Assembly: GCA_031835245.1 (NCBI GenBank)
Contig: JAVKOQ010000382.1
Location: 1-45,991 of the forward strand
Direction: 5' to 3'
Length of the DNA: 45,991 nucleotides
Source of the DNA: Balamuthia mandrillaris
Lineage: Eukaryota > Discosea > Longamoebia > Balamuthiidae
Position numbers and translations under genes: made by a program. This document shows positions 1-11,035 of this stretch, piece after piece; position 1 is the first letter of the stretch; every line of letters begins with the position of its first letter. The notes below the pieces were generated by a model that was not told where the DNA came from, did not search any database, and was given only the letters and a program-made list of their open reading frames with translations.

Positions 1-3000
1 GAAGCTTTCGTTCTATTGCCACGGCATCCTCTTTCGATTGTTGTGGAACATCGCCGCCATCTTTGGGCATCGACTTTTCTGCGTCTTTGTATTCTGTTGC
101 TTCGCCTTCTTCTTCCTCTTCTTTATTTTCTTTATCTTCATCTCCTTCTCTTTCTGCTTCTGTTGTCTTTGAAACATTTGGCTTCTTTGACTCGTCATGC
201 AATGCTATTATAGCATAGCTTTCAAGTTGTTTCTGCAACTCCTCCACCTTCTCTTCCTTCTCCGCTAATTCCTTTCTCACTCGCTCGTGCTTCTCGCGCG
301 TCCGTTCTCTCATCTCCTCCAACCGCTCTATCTCCTCCTCTAAATGCTCTACCATCGCTTCTTTCTCCTCTAACGCTTGCAACGAGGCAGCCAGTTCCTG
401 CTCTTTGAGACCTAAAGTCTCGATGGCAGCTGCTGCCATGTTTTTAAGCTCTCCGTTCATTCGTTCCTTTGTAGTCAATTGTTCGTTGAGCTCTCGAATT
501 TTTTGTAGTGTTTCTTCTTCTTTGTGTTTGAGCTCGTCTACCATTTGCTCTTTTTCAGCGAGTTGCTGGTTGAGTTCTTGAAGCGTTTGTTCCATTTCTG
601 CTTCTTTTGCCTCTTCTAATGCTTCTTTGGATGATCGCAGCATCTGCTGCGATTCCCATTCTTTTTGTTTTTCTCGGAACTCTATTTCGAGATGTTCCTG
701 TTCTCTCTTTGCGGCAACTTCGTTTGCTTTACTTTTTTCTATTTCTTGTTGTGCTTCTCTATTTTCTTTCATCACCGTTTCTAGTTGTTTCTCAACTTGA
801 GTCAATTTGTTCTCCATCTCTGCAATCATTTTTGCGTTTCGTTCTTTCTCTTCTTGTAATTCGTCCATCGTACTTTCCAACGTTTCTTTTTGTTCTCTCT
901 CTTCCTGCAAAAATTCTTCCGCTGACAGTTTCTCATGTAGCAAATCTTCCAGTTTGGTCGTCCATTCAAGCTCTTTCTGCATGAACTCTTCATTCTGCTT
1001 ATGCAATTGTTGCTCCAATGCTTGTCTCTCTTCGCCGGCGTTTTGTACTATCTGCTCCACTTTTGCGCCCCATTTCTCTTCCATTTGTGCCAACAGTGCT
1101 TCATTGGCTTCTTTCTGTTGTTGCATCGCTTCGTTCCATTGAGTCTCTTTGTTTTTCATGGTTTCTTCCCATTCTTTCTCTTTTTGAGCAAGTAATTCGT
1201 TTGTGCGTTCTGTCCACTCTGCTTCTCTGTGGTGCAATTCTGCTTCAAAAGCGCTTCTCAGCGAATGTTCCGTTTGTTCCATAGTTCGCTTTAGTTCTTC
1301 TTCCCTTTTGGCAACTTGCTGGGCTTTCGTTTCCTCTTCTTGCTCTCTCCATTCCGCTTCCTTACGTGCTAAAACCTCTTCCATGGATTTGCTCCATTCT
1401 TCTTCCTTCTCTCTCATCATCTCCTTTCCTATGTCCAAGAACTCAGCTTCTTTCTTTTCCTCCTGGTCTCTCCATTCCTCTTCTTTACGTTTCAACAACT
1501 CTTCTGTTGATTGCTTCCATTCTTCTTTCTCTCTCAACATTGCCTCTTCTCGTTCTTTGAACTCTCTTTCCTTTTGTTGTTCTCGTTGTTGCCATTCTGC
1601 TTCTTTACTCTTCAGCAGCTCTTCAGTAGCATTTCTCCATTCTTGCTCTTTCTGTTTGAACATTTCCTCCTCTAGCGCTTTGAATTGCGTTTGTTTTTCT
1701 TCTTCCTGTTCTCTCCAATCCTCTTCTTTGCGTTTCAACAGTTCGTCCGTTGCTTTCTTCCACTCTTCTTCTTTCTCATGCAACTTGTGCAGTTGTTCTT
1801 GTTGCTTTTGCTGCATTTCTTCCAGCGCGTTCATCAACTCTGCCTCTCGTTCTCTCCAAGTGGCTTCCTTTTGTTGCAGCTCTGCCATCAAAGCTTCGAT
1901 CCTTCTCTCCAACAAGTTTGTTTCCTCTGTCTTCTCTTCCAACTGTTGAAAGATCTGTCGATTCCGTTCCGTTCCGATTCGAAGCTCCTCTCTCATTCTT
2001 TTCAGTTCAAGTTTCGCCGTTCTTAAATCTTCCGACGTGCGAACTACTTCTCGACCGACGTCTCCCAACATCTCCTTCATCTGCTCTGGAAAGAGCTTCA
2101 TGATCTTTTCCTGAAAGCCAAAGGAGAAGTCCTTGCCTTCCAGCAGAAGTACTTGTCCCAAATTTTCCTTCAGCTTTCGTTCCTTCTCTTCCGATATCAT
2201 CTTGCTCTTAGCTTCATTCGTTTGGGGTGCTATCTGATCTTCCCACTTGGCTTTTTTATCCATCATGGCTTCATATCTTTCCTTTTCCTTTTCCATTAGG
2301 TATGATTCTTCTTCATAGGAACCCCGAGAAGAAGCGAGTCTCTCCGACAACCCTTGCAAACGTTCCAATCGTTCCTTCATGCCTGCCACACTCTCCGCCG
2401 TTCGAGTGAGCTCTTCCACTTTCTCCCTCTCTCTCCTCAACTCCTCTTCTGTCGTCAACATTTTCGCCCTCCACTCCTCATGCGCTCTCTCATGTCTCTT
2501 CCTTCTTTCAATCTCCTCCTCTTCCATTATCCTTAACTGCAGTCTCAGCTTCTCTCCCTCCCTCTTCTCTTTGTCCACCTGTTGAAGAGCTTCCTCGAGT
2601 TCTTCTCGGAGTCTTTTCATTTGTGCTTCTTCCACTTCTACGTCGTTCCATTTTTGATCACGTTCTCTCTTCAATTCTTCCATAAGCTCCTCGATGCGCT
2701 GCTGTAGAGCGGCCATTTCAGCGGTGCAGCGACGAAGCTCTTCCTCACTGGCGTGCAGCTTCTCCTCCATCTCTTCAAGCTCTTTGGCGTCCTCGTACTG
2801 CCAATGCTTCATTTCCTCCTCCACCATTTGCATGGTCTTCTTGTGTTCGTTCTTCAGTTGGATGATCTCGTTTTTGAGACTTTGCTTTACCATGGTTAGC
2901 TTCTGTCGTTCCGCCTATATTACACCAAACCATTTTTTTTCGTTAAATAAGAAGAGAGAAGGAGCGAGAGAAGAGAGGGAAGAGAGGAAGAGAAGAAAAA

Positions 3001-3411
3001 AAAAAGGGAGGAATAAAAGACCTCATAACGGCTGTGCATTTCTTGCATTTCTCTTCGAAGTTTGGCCTCAACGGCAGCCACCTCACCATGAGACGGCAGG
3101 TCCTGCAGCTGCCTATGAATATTCTCCAGCCCTTGCCTCAGAGGCGAGGACGGATCAAACTGTCCGCCAGGAAATCGACGAAGGCGACGGAGGCCGCCTG
3201 GAGCTCCCTCCCCGCCCAAGAGGTCCTCCTCGTCCTCCTCCTCCTCGCCCCTTTGTTGATCTCCGGGCAGGTCGGCGTCCCAGTCTTTGAAAAAGTCATC
3301 GTCATCGTCATCGTCTTCCCCGTTGCCGTCGCCGTCTGCTCGTTCCTTTTCGCCCTTCCTTTGGTGGTGGTGGGTTTCTCCAAACGTCAGCTGGTCTTCT
3401 TCTTCTTCCAT
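1..3411 (-). CDS. Large coiled-coil protein, 3' part outside window
   Basis: Two exons are visible: 3411-3022 and 2914-1, the second still open at the window edge. They give at least 1,100 residues. The first ~130 residues are acidic and Gly-rich with an aspartate run. Exon 1 ends in phase 0 at GAG|GTCTTT, and exon 2 follows a TATAG acceptor. From residue ~131 to the edge the protein is almost unbroken heptad-type coiled coil rich in Glu, Lys and Gln, with recurring units of the form EEW(R/K)..EEEL(L)KRKE spaced about 30-40 residues. Such proteins are usually structural or tethering factors (golgin, centrosomal or myosin-tail-like). No motor, kinase or membrane segment is seen, so the role is unknown. 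The intron is very pyrimidine-rich on the sense strand. The start at 3411 is the first ATG and opens directly into the acidic run. Confidence 0.85.
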
Positions 3412-3757
3412 TTGCCTTTTTCTTTTTTGTTATTTTTTGTCCGCTTAATTTTATGCGGACAATCTCCGGTTCGACGCCCATTGTCCACCAATCTTATTTT
3501 TCATTTTTATCGCATAAATGTCGACAAATGATAATTCAAATTATTTTTCGATAAATTTAGCTTTGTGAAGTGTTGTCGAAAAAATTGGATAATATGGAAA
3601 AATATTTGTTTTTGCCGATTTTTTCCAATTTATTACATCTAAAGACGATTCAATAAAAAAGAGTCAATGCCTGTGCCTCCTTTTGGCCCCGCTCATCCAG
3701 CTTGCACCTGGCAATGCTGCAAACGCCTTCTCCACTCTTACATTGTGATTCAATGCC

Positions 3758-3802
<45 letters not shown>

Positions 3803-3817
3803 AACATTGTTGTTTTT
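3412..3817. other. Intergenic region between coiled-coil gene and MFS gene
   Basis: AT-rich upstream region of the coiled-coil gene joined to the 3' flank of the MFS gene. It holds a TCGACAAA motif at 3521-3528, a related TCGATAAA at 3548-3555, a 7-bp hairpin at 3457-3486 and a TC dinucleotide tract at 3761-3800. No gene was recognised. Confidence 0.6.
3761..3800. repeat. (TC)n microsatellite
   Basis: Twenty perfect TC units lie just downstream of the MFS transporter stop codon, probably in its 3' flank. Confidence 0.95.
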
Positions 3818-4031
3818 TTACGATTGCAACCTGACCTTCTTGATGAAGACAGCACCAAATAGGAGTAACGCAGAGACAGCGACTAACATCACTTTGTAAC
3901 CGATGTGCTCCGACCAAGCGCCCCATTGGCCGCTCTGTTTTTCTAACAAGTCCAAAGTCACGCCTGCTATAGGCGGAGCCACCACCTTTTTGTTATTCTT
4001 GTCAGCAAACAATACTGACAAAATGGTGCGC

Positions 4032-4078
<47 letters not shown>

Positions 4079-6282
4079 AGAGAGGAGTAACAGAAACAAA
4101 ATGAACGAACCGAAGGCAAACTAAAGGCCAAGTGCCAAACGCCTAAGTCCTTAGCATGGCTGCCGACAGACGGCAATACATCGCTCACCAAGGCAAAGTC
4201 CACCGACGCATAGCAGCCATAGCCAATCCCAAATGTGAAGCCGGCCAACAAGAAGACCGTGAAGTCGATTGTGAAGATGATGAGCAGGGGGGTAGCCGCC
4301 ATCAACACGCCGGAGAGGTAGACAAGAGGCTTCCGGCCAAAGTGGTCAGAGAGGACGCCAGCGGCCAGAGCGGAGAGGATGGCGCCAATGGTTACCACGG
4401 CCACGAAGCAGGAGGCCACTTGGGAGGAGTCAGAGAGAGTAAGGGAGAGAAGGGAGTAGGGAGGGTGCATCACGTCCTCCACAAAGTAAAAGATGTACTG
4501 TTGTGTGAACGCCGGAAAGAGAGAGAGGTTACCGGAAGATAACTAACGGAGGAGAAGAGGAAGCAGAGATAGAGGCGAAAGAAACGAAGAAGAAAAGAGA
4601 AGAGAAAAGACAGCAAAACAAAAGAAGAGGAAAAGGTACAGCAGTGATAACAGCGTAACCAGCAGTGAAGAGAAATCGCGTCCAAAAGACCCAAAAGAAG
4701 TTGTGATCCTGAAAAGGAGTATAGAGACTCCGTAAAAACGGCCAATTCAAACGAAACGGTTCGTCGTCAGCTCCAACAACACCGTATCTTTGCTGTTCTG
4801 AAGGAAGAGCAAATGCATTTCCAAAGTGCTCCTCCTCCTCTATCTCCGTTTTAGCTATAATAGGACGTTTTTCTGTCTTATGTTGTGATTCTTCCACCTC
4901 CTCTTCCTCTTCTTCCTCTTCTTTATTTTCTGTTTCAGATTCTTCGTCTTTAGCCTCTTCTGAAACAAGTTGGCTAGCGGCAGTAGTCAACGGCTCACCT
5001 GGAAGCTCTTTCACAAAGGCCACCGTTACTACTGCACAAACCACTTGCAGGATTGTTAGCAGGAGATATACTCCATAAAGATGCATATATCGTAAAAGAA
5101 AACCTATCACTCCTGTTGATGTTTTTAAAAGAAATTATTACTAATGTAGACAGGAGAAGAAAACGAGAACCAAAACATGAACCAGAACAAGCGGTACAAG
5201 AGAAGAAGAAGAAGAAGAAGAAGAAGAACAAGAACAAGAAAAAGAAGAAGAAGAAGAACAAGAAGAACAAGAACAAGAAGAAGAAGAAGAAGAAGAAGAA
5301 GAACAAGAAGAAGAAGAACAAGAAGAAGAAGAACAAGAAGAACAAGAAGAAGAAGAAGAAGAAGAAGAAGAAGAAGAAGAAGAAGAACAAGAACAAGAAC
5401 AAGAACAAGAAGAAGAAGAACAAGAAGAACAAGAAGAACAAGAAGAAGAACAAGAAGAACAAGAAGAAGAAGAACAAGAAGAACAAGCAGAAGAACAAGA
5501 AGAACAACAACAAGAACAAGAACAAGAACAATAACAAGAACAAGAATGATGAGGGTGATGACAAGAACAAGAAGGAGAATAAGAACAAGATGAAGAGAAA
5601 AAGGAAACAAGATCTGAAGCAAGCTCAAGACACAACAAGCATGGCGACAGCAAACAATGCATACCTCCACCAAAGAGTTGACCAAAGGTTTGAGAGAAGG
5701 CCACCCAGCCGGAGGCCGCCCCATACTGGCCGTTGGCCACCACATCCGGCACCATCGCCGCGTAGGCAGGACTGACCAACGAGTCCGCCGCGTTCGCCAG
5801 GGTGTTCATCAGGATGAAGAGAGGCATCCAGAGCAGGTCCCCCTCCGCTCCAAACGTGGTCACTCCCATCACCAAAAGGAAGAGGCTCCAGACAGCGGCC
5901 CCCACCGCCACGAAGGGGCGCCTTCGGCCGAACGGCAGCAGGAAGCGATAACGACCCGTTCTTTCTTTCTTTGTTGCATCGCTTTGTTTGTTTTTCATCA
6001 AAAAATAAATAAAAAGAAAAGAAAAAGAAAAGAAAGTAAAAAGAGAGGTCACCTCCAGGCACCAAACACGGGGTAAGCCAGGACAGAGACCAAGGAGGCG
6101 AGGAGGTTGACGACGCCGACCCAGGTGCCTTTGTGCTCCCGCCCTGCCATGTGCAGGATCTGCATGGGGATGAGGAAGATGACGCTGGCCGCGAAGAAGC
6201 TGAAGCGAGCAAAACCGTACATGCTCAAACAGGCCAGCCGCCACTGCGGCAGCCGGTGTTGCTGTTGCTGCTGTCCCTCCAT
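3818..6282 (-). CDS. Major facilitator superfamily transporter
   Basis: Five exons: 6282-6053, 5960-5665, 5112-4640, 4497-4111 and 3985-3818, giving 517 residues with phase kept throughout. The N-terminal half has a loop of the form GRYRFLLPFGRRRPF after two membrane segments. The C-terminal half repeats the MFS motif A as GVLSDHFGRKPLVY, followed by more hydrophobic helices and a PPIAGV segment. A long acidic cytoplasmic loop (poly-Glu, about residues 210-230) joins the halves. The family moves small solutes across membranes by secondary transport; the layout resembles SLC45-like or sugar permeases, but substrate cannot be read from sequence. The exon 4 acceptor is ambiguous: TTAG at 4543 would add 15 codons in phase. 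Intron 2 is about 550 bp and almost entirely AAG/AAC repeat. Confidence 0.88.
4035..4075. repeat. (GA)n microsatellite in MFS intron 4
   Basis: GA tract on the plus strand, so CT on the sense strand of the transporter gene. It lies inside the 125-bp intron 4 (4110-3986). Confidence 0.95.
5200..5545. repeat. (AAG/AAC)n trinucleotide array filling MFS intron 2
   Basis: About 345 bp of interspersed AAG and AAC triplets on the plus strand, which read TTC/GTT on the sense strand of the transporter. It makes long spurious poly-Lys, poly-Leu, poly-Ser and poly-Phe frames in all phases. Flanking splice sites (donor 5664, acceptor 5113) place it wholly within intron 2. Confidence 0.93.
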
Positions 6283-6674
6283 TGCCTCACCTCTCCTTTC
6301 TTCTTTGTGTTCTCTTTTCGCTGATATAAACTCTCCTTGTTGGAAATGATCGCAATGAATGCCTCTCTAAAGGGTTACATTCAATTTGGACAGTTTTGTT
6401 TGTAACATTTTCCCCATTGGTTTAGCCGATGATTGTACATTCCTGACATTCCTCGGTTGATCATCCAATAGAAAATCATATCGGAAACGGATCGATCGTA
6501 ATACGTGTTTTGCATTACAGGATGCATAACGATGATGCAAGGTGCACCTGGAATGGTGGCACCGCAACCTCTACGAAAGAACGAAGCATCAAGCCTCACG
6601 CAGCGGGAAAGAAGAAGGAAGTGAGACGAAAACAGAAAAATCAAAACCCGTAGAACGAACAAAGCTTCTTGGGG
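6283..6674. other. Divergent promoter region, MFS / ADP-ribosylglycohydrolase
   Basis: About 390 bp between two divergently transcribed genes. It probably carries both promoters. I see no TATA box I would defend and no further gene. Confidence 0.5.
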
Positions 6675-8286
6675 ATGTGGCAGCAGAACAATACAGCGAG
6701 TGAGGGGCTCAAGAGAGCACGCATGGAGGCTTCACTTTGGGCTATGTTCTGTGCTGACGCTCTTTCCATGCCTGTGCATTGGTACTATGACACCAAGGTA
6801 TCACGTTTCCTTTCTTTTTGTTTCTCCTTTCTGTGCTGCAAAACAAATATAATCTTAGCTTAAACAAACAAAAACAACAGGCTCTTCAGAAAGACTATGG
6901 TTGGATAACGGACTATCAAGCCCCAAAGCCCACACACCCAACCAGCATTATGCACCTCAGCAACACCTCTTCCGCGGGACGACTTTTCGGAGGAAGAGAA
7001 GGCAGGACATCATCGTCCTCCTCTTCCCATAGCAAGAACAAGAACAAGAACGATGAGGATGATGACAAAGAAGTCATTGGAAGAGTCATTTTGCACGACA
7101 AAAAGAGGTATTGGACGTGTGGACAGAAAAACATCCACTACCATCACGGTATGAGGCCCGGAGAGAACACGCTCAACCTGTTAGTGCTGCGAGTATTGCT
7201 GCGCTCGGTTGTGGAACGGGGCTCCTACGATGCGGATGCCTTCTTGCAACGGTACGTGGAGTTCATGACCACACCTGGTTCTCACAACGATACTTTTGCA
7301 GAAGGCTTTCATCGTGATGTACGTTTTTCTTCCTTTCCGATTTTTTTCTTAGTTTTTTCTTACTGTTTTTTTTGGGGGACAAAACAGTTTTTTGCCAACT
7401 ACGATAAAGGCGTTCCTCTTCAGCAATGTGCTGGCAAAGAAGGCCACGACACAGCCAGCATTGGAGGGTATTTTCTTTCTCTATCTGTCTCTATCTTTTT
7501 CTTATCTTTTCCTTCTCCTTTAGGTTAGTGATGATTCCGGCGATGGTGATGCTCTATCATGCCGATGGTGTGGAGGTGGCCACCGATAAAGCGCTGCAAC
7601 ACTTGCGCCTCACTCACCGCTCCCAAAAACTCGAAGGACACGTTCGCATCTTTGTCAAACTCTTCTATCAACTGTTAACTCTTCCTCCTTCCGCGTCATC
7701 GTCTTCTTCTTTGCAAGCGATCATGGAAGAAGCTATTCTCGCTTTAAACAACCTCAAGCATGCCTCTTCATCTCTTCTTCATAGTCTTCGTCGTCAATCA
7801 AAAGAAAGACAGAAGAAGGACGCCAAAGAAGAAGAAGAAGAAGAAGAAGAAGAAGAAGAAGAAGAAGAACAAGAAGAAATGGAAGATGATGACGTGGAGA
7901 TGGTAGCAAAATTGGGGATGGCTTGTTACATCGAGTCAAGTTTGTCAGTGGTGTTGCATTTGGCCTACAAGTATGCTTTGTTTGGAGTAAGCAGAGGAGA
8001 AGGAGAAGGGGCACGAGGATTGGCAGGAGCGTTGATTGCCAACACGAATGCTGGTGGAGAGAATTGTCATCGCGGAGCTGTTTTGGGAGCTGTCATGGGA
8101 GCTGCCCTTGTTCATTTTCCTTCTTCTATTTTGGAGGAGGAAGCCACACAAAAAGAAAAGAAGAAGGAAAAGAGGGAGAAAGAGATCATACCAAAGAGAT
8201 GGTTGGATGGACTTGTGGCAAAAGAAGAGTTAGCAAAAGAGATTCGTTCATTTGTGGACGTAGCCTTGGGCTGTTCTTCTCTATAA
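6675..8286 (+). CDS. ADP-ribosylglycohydrolase family protein
   Basis: Four exons: 6675-6797, 6881-7318, 7388-7467 and 7524-8286, giving 467 residues. The family (PF03747; DraG/ARH) removes ADP-ribose from proteins or related ligands, using two Mg ions. The N-terminus has CADALSMPVHWYYD, the equivalent of the usual GDALGMP metal-binding turn. The middle has an IGGLVMIPAMVML helix split by intron 3. Near the C-terminus is NAGGENCHRGAVLGA, which matches the second conserved metal-site helix (usually NxGGDxxxRG). A poly-Glu insert near residues 310-330 is probably a disordered loop. The first GD of the canonical motif reads AD, so activity is not certain. Its stop is 27 bp from that of the convergent methyltransferase gene. 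The start is the first ATG, a few codons before the conserved segment. Confidence 0.9.
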
Positions 8287-8313
8287 AGTTATTATAACCG
8301 AGCGTCTTCATTT

Positions 8314-8724
8314 TCATATCTTTGGCACTCGTTGAAGCACTAGACCCTTCAAATATTTGCTCACTCGAAAGTCGCCTTCCTTCCATCGAAAGTCGAGATC
8401 TTGTCCTAATTCGCAAACAATCTTCCATTCGGTTTCTTCTCCTGCTTTCTTCTTACCTCGGCTGGTTTGAAGTTGTTGCAAACCTCCTTTCTCCAAAACA
8501 TCTCTCTGCCAAGCTTCCTGTCCTTTGGAACGCGTGTTGTTGAAGCACAGGAGGAAGCCGCCTTGTTGCACGAGAGGAGCGGCCATCGCGACGAGTTGGT
8601 GGTAGTCGTTCTTGGCGGAGAAGATACCGCCTTTAATGGTTTGTGTTCGAGCTAATGCTGGTGGATCCACTATCACTGCTGAATACCTATTTTTTTTTAA
8701 GAATGGAAGATAAGACTTCTGTTT

Positions 8725-8766
<42 letters not shown>

Positions 8767-10798
8767 AAAGAACAAGACAACAAAGAGAAACGCCAAGATA
8801 GACAAGAAAAAGCGAGAGAATTGAAAGAGAGAGGACGTACTTCAGGCCCCTTCGATTAAGTCGAGGAAGTTCAGTAAAGACATCACCAGAAATAAAGGTA
8901 TGACGCGACAGAAGTGGTGATCTCATCCCTTTCTGCTGTTGCTTCATCACAGCCATCTTCCACAAAGCGCGTCGTTTCCCCTCCAATAAAACGTCCAAGT
9001 CATCGTCTTCGTTCACTGAGATGGGCTCCTCGACAGCAATCCCGTTGAGGACAAAGTTCTTTTTTCCGGTATTAAGGCATTCCTCTGAAGTGTCAATGTT
9101 GGTAGTATTCGCTCCAAGCTTGTTTTGTTGGTGTTACAAAAGGTCGTAAGGAGAAAAGGTAAGAAAAAAGAGAGAGAGAAAGCAAGACAGAAGGAAAGTG
9201 AACATAAATTAAGCAGACCAACCTTTGCGGCAGCCATAACGCTCCACGAACATGTATGAGCAAAGCAGTTGAGAACAGATAGGTCGTTCACTTCTTTCTC
9301 TTCGCTCTTGTCAATGGAAGGCAAAAGCTGTTCCACAAGGAACTGTCGGTTGGCTCGCTGATCCAAGAACAAACCAGAAGAACGAGATCTAGCCCGTAAG
9401 TCAACCAACAGCTTCACATCATTTTCTTTTACCACGATGCTACCTCTGCGCCGCTCTTCATTGTTTTCTTCCTCTTCGACCAATTGAGCTTTTCCCCTTT
9501 CTTTTCCCTTTTCGGCTTCGTCCTCTTCCTCCTCTTCTTCATTCTCTTCATCGTTGCCTTCTTCCATGTCGTCAAGAAGTTCGTCATCTGATTCTTTTCC
9601 TTTTTCTTTCTTCTGTTTTTTGGTTGGTTTCTTTTTCCTGCTTTTGTGTTGAGCAGCAACAGCTGCCACTGTCGCTCTACGCCGTCGTTCTTTCTCTTCC
9701 TCTTCCATAACCTTAAGTATTCTGCTTGCCAAATCTCTCTCCTGCACAACGTCTTCTCCTTCACTTCGTTCCATTTCATCCGCTTTCACTAATTGCTGCT
9801 TTTCGTGACGTTTCTTCCAAAGCTCCCAATATTGCTGTAGTTGTTGTCGTTGTTGAGTTCTCCAATATCGCTCCACCTCATCCTCTTCTTCCTCTTCATT
9901 CATCTGCTTCAAGCCTCGGACAATGTTTTCTGGCGCTTCTTCTGTGCCGCTTCCTTCTCTCATCAACTGCACCAGCTCTGCTTCCAACTCGCTTAAGATG
10001 GCAGCTCGATTGAGAAAGTATCTGCTGGGAGCGTTGGGATTGTCTTTGAGCCGTCGTCTAATGATAACGCCTCTTAGCCATGGCATCAAGGATGGGCTCA
10101 TCAACTTATCTCTGGTTTGTTTTGTTGATGAGTTTTTAAATAAAATGAAAGAAAGGAACAAAGAATATAGATGAAAACGGAACGCATCAAGGGAAAGAAA
10201 GAAACGACAAGAAACGACAAGAAAGAAAGAAACGACAAGAAAGCAAGAAACGCAACCTGATGAACGGGAGATACTTGTCCCAGTACACAGAGTACGTCTG
10301 CACTTCAGCATAGCGACCATACACATCAATAGCCAGCCCCGTCAGGTCATCCCCGTTCTCATTCACCAGCCGAAACGCCGCATATTTTTTGCTCACCTCC
10401 CTTGCTTCTCCCTCTTCTTCTCCTCTTTTCGTTTTGGCTGCGACGACACTCAGATTCAATCGGTTTTCTCTCCACAATTGCATGCGATGCCTCAGCGCTT
10501 CTAGCAGCTTCTCCTCGATGTAGTCTTCTCCCATGGCTGCAGCGTTCTTTCCTCCGCCATCCTCCTCCTTCGGCCACGTCTTCATCTCGTAGCCGACCAG
10601 GCGAATGGGAGGGTTGAGCGTGCCGTCCACCAAGGCCACAGCGCGCAGCGTTCTCTGGGTGTTGGTGAGCGGAACGAAGCCCCTGCGGTTGCCGAAGAGG
10701 GGAAGGAGGTTCTTGCCCAGGGTCCATGGCCGCTGGTTCAGCAAAAGACGCTCCAAGTCGCCAGCCACGAGCACCGGCAGGCCTCCGCCTTTTTGCAT
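8314..10798 (-). CDS. SAM-dependent RNA methyltransferase, RlmI-like
   Basis: Four exons: 10798-10257, 10111-9223, 9118-8841 and 8686-8314, giving 693 residues. The N-terminal part resembles the PUA-like start of COG1092 enzymes (LVAGDLERLLLNQRPWTLGK). The middle carries ENDVKLLVDLR and GLFLDQRANRQ. SAM motif I appears as VLNCFAHTCSWSVMAAAKLG (split by intron 2) and the catalytic-region motif IV as VIVDPPALART. Bacterial homologues are 23S rRNA m5C methyltransferases of about 400 residues. This one is much longer, owing mainly to a charged, low-complexity insert of roughly 200 residues encoded around 10000-9470, plus a shorter Lys/Glu insert near the C-terminus. Target RNA and compartment are unknown; no clear targeting peptide is seen. 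Intron 3 holds a CT tract on the sense strand. Confidence 0.88.
8730..8763. repeat. (GA)n microsatellite in methyltransferase intron 3
   Basis: GA on plus, CT on the sense strand of the minus-strand methyltransferase gene; wholly intronic (8840-8687). Confidence 0.95.
10188..10255. repeat. Intronic TTTCTTGTCG-type minisatellite (methyltransferase intron 1)
   Basis: Degenerate tandem units read on the sense (minus) strand as TTTCTTGTCG and TTTCTTTCTT. The same unit recurs in intron 1 of the CDC123 gene at 16660-16785. Confidence 0.8.
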
Positions 10799-11035
10799 CT
10801 TTTTTTTTTCTTCTTTTCTATCTGTTGTGATTATTGATAATTTTTCTGCTTTTTTTGGAAAGTATTATCGACAAAACATATAAATTTTATTAAATTATCG
10901 ATGAATTGCAATAATTTGAATTTTGGAATTTTTTCGTGTCGTCATGAAAATAATAGATTTTGTCGACGATGGTTGTCAACGACTGCTCTTTTGCTGCTGT
11001 AATTGAGCTGCATAGGGAATGTGTGTTTGGCGGCC
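10799..11035. other. AT-rich intergenic region upstream of the methyltransferase
   Basis: Contains ATCGACAAAA at 10867-10876, ATCGATGAAT near 10899 and TTGTCGACGA near 10960, variants of a motif seen in other intergenic gaps. It is also the 3' flank of the LRR gene. Confidence 0.5.

Noticed and set aside
1203-1949. 248-codon Ser/Cys-rich frame on the plus strand
   Set aside because: It is antisense to the coiled-coil exon. Glu/Lys codon runs read backwards give Ser, Phe and Leu.
3457-3486. tRNA-like 3' end: GGACAAT, GGTTCGA, ATTGTCC, ACCA
   Set aside because: The two 7-base arms pair, but only 16 bases separate them and the would-be T stem does not pair. There is no D or anticodon arm, so it is only a hairpin.
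5053-5775. Long poly-Lys, poly-Arg, poly-Leu and poly-Phe frames
   Set aside because: All are products of the AAG/AAC array inside transporter intron 2.
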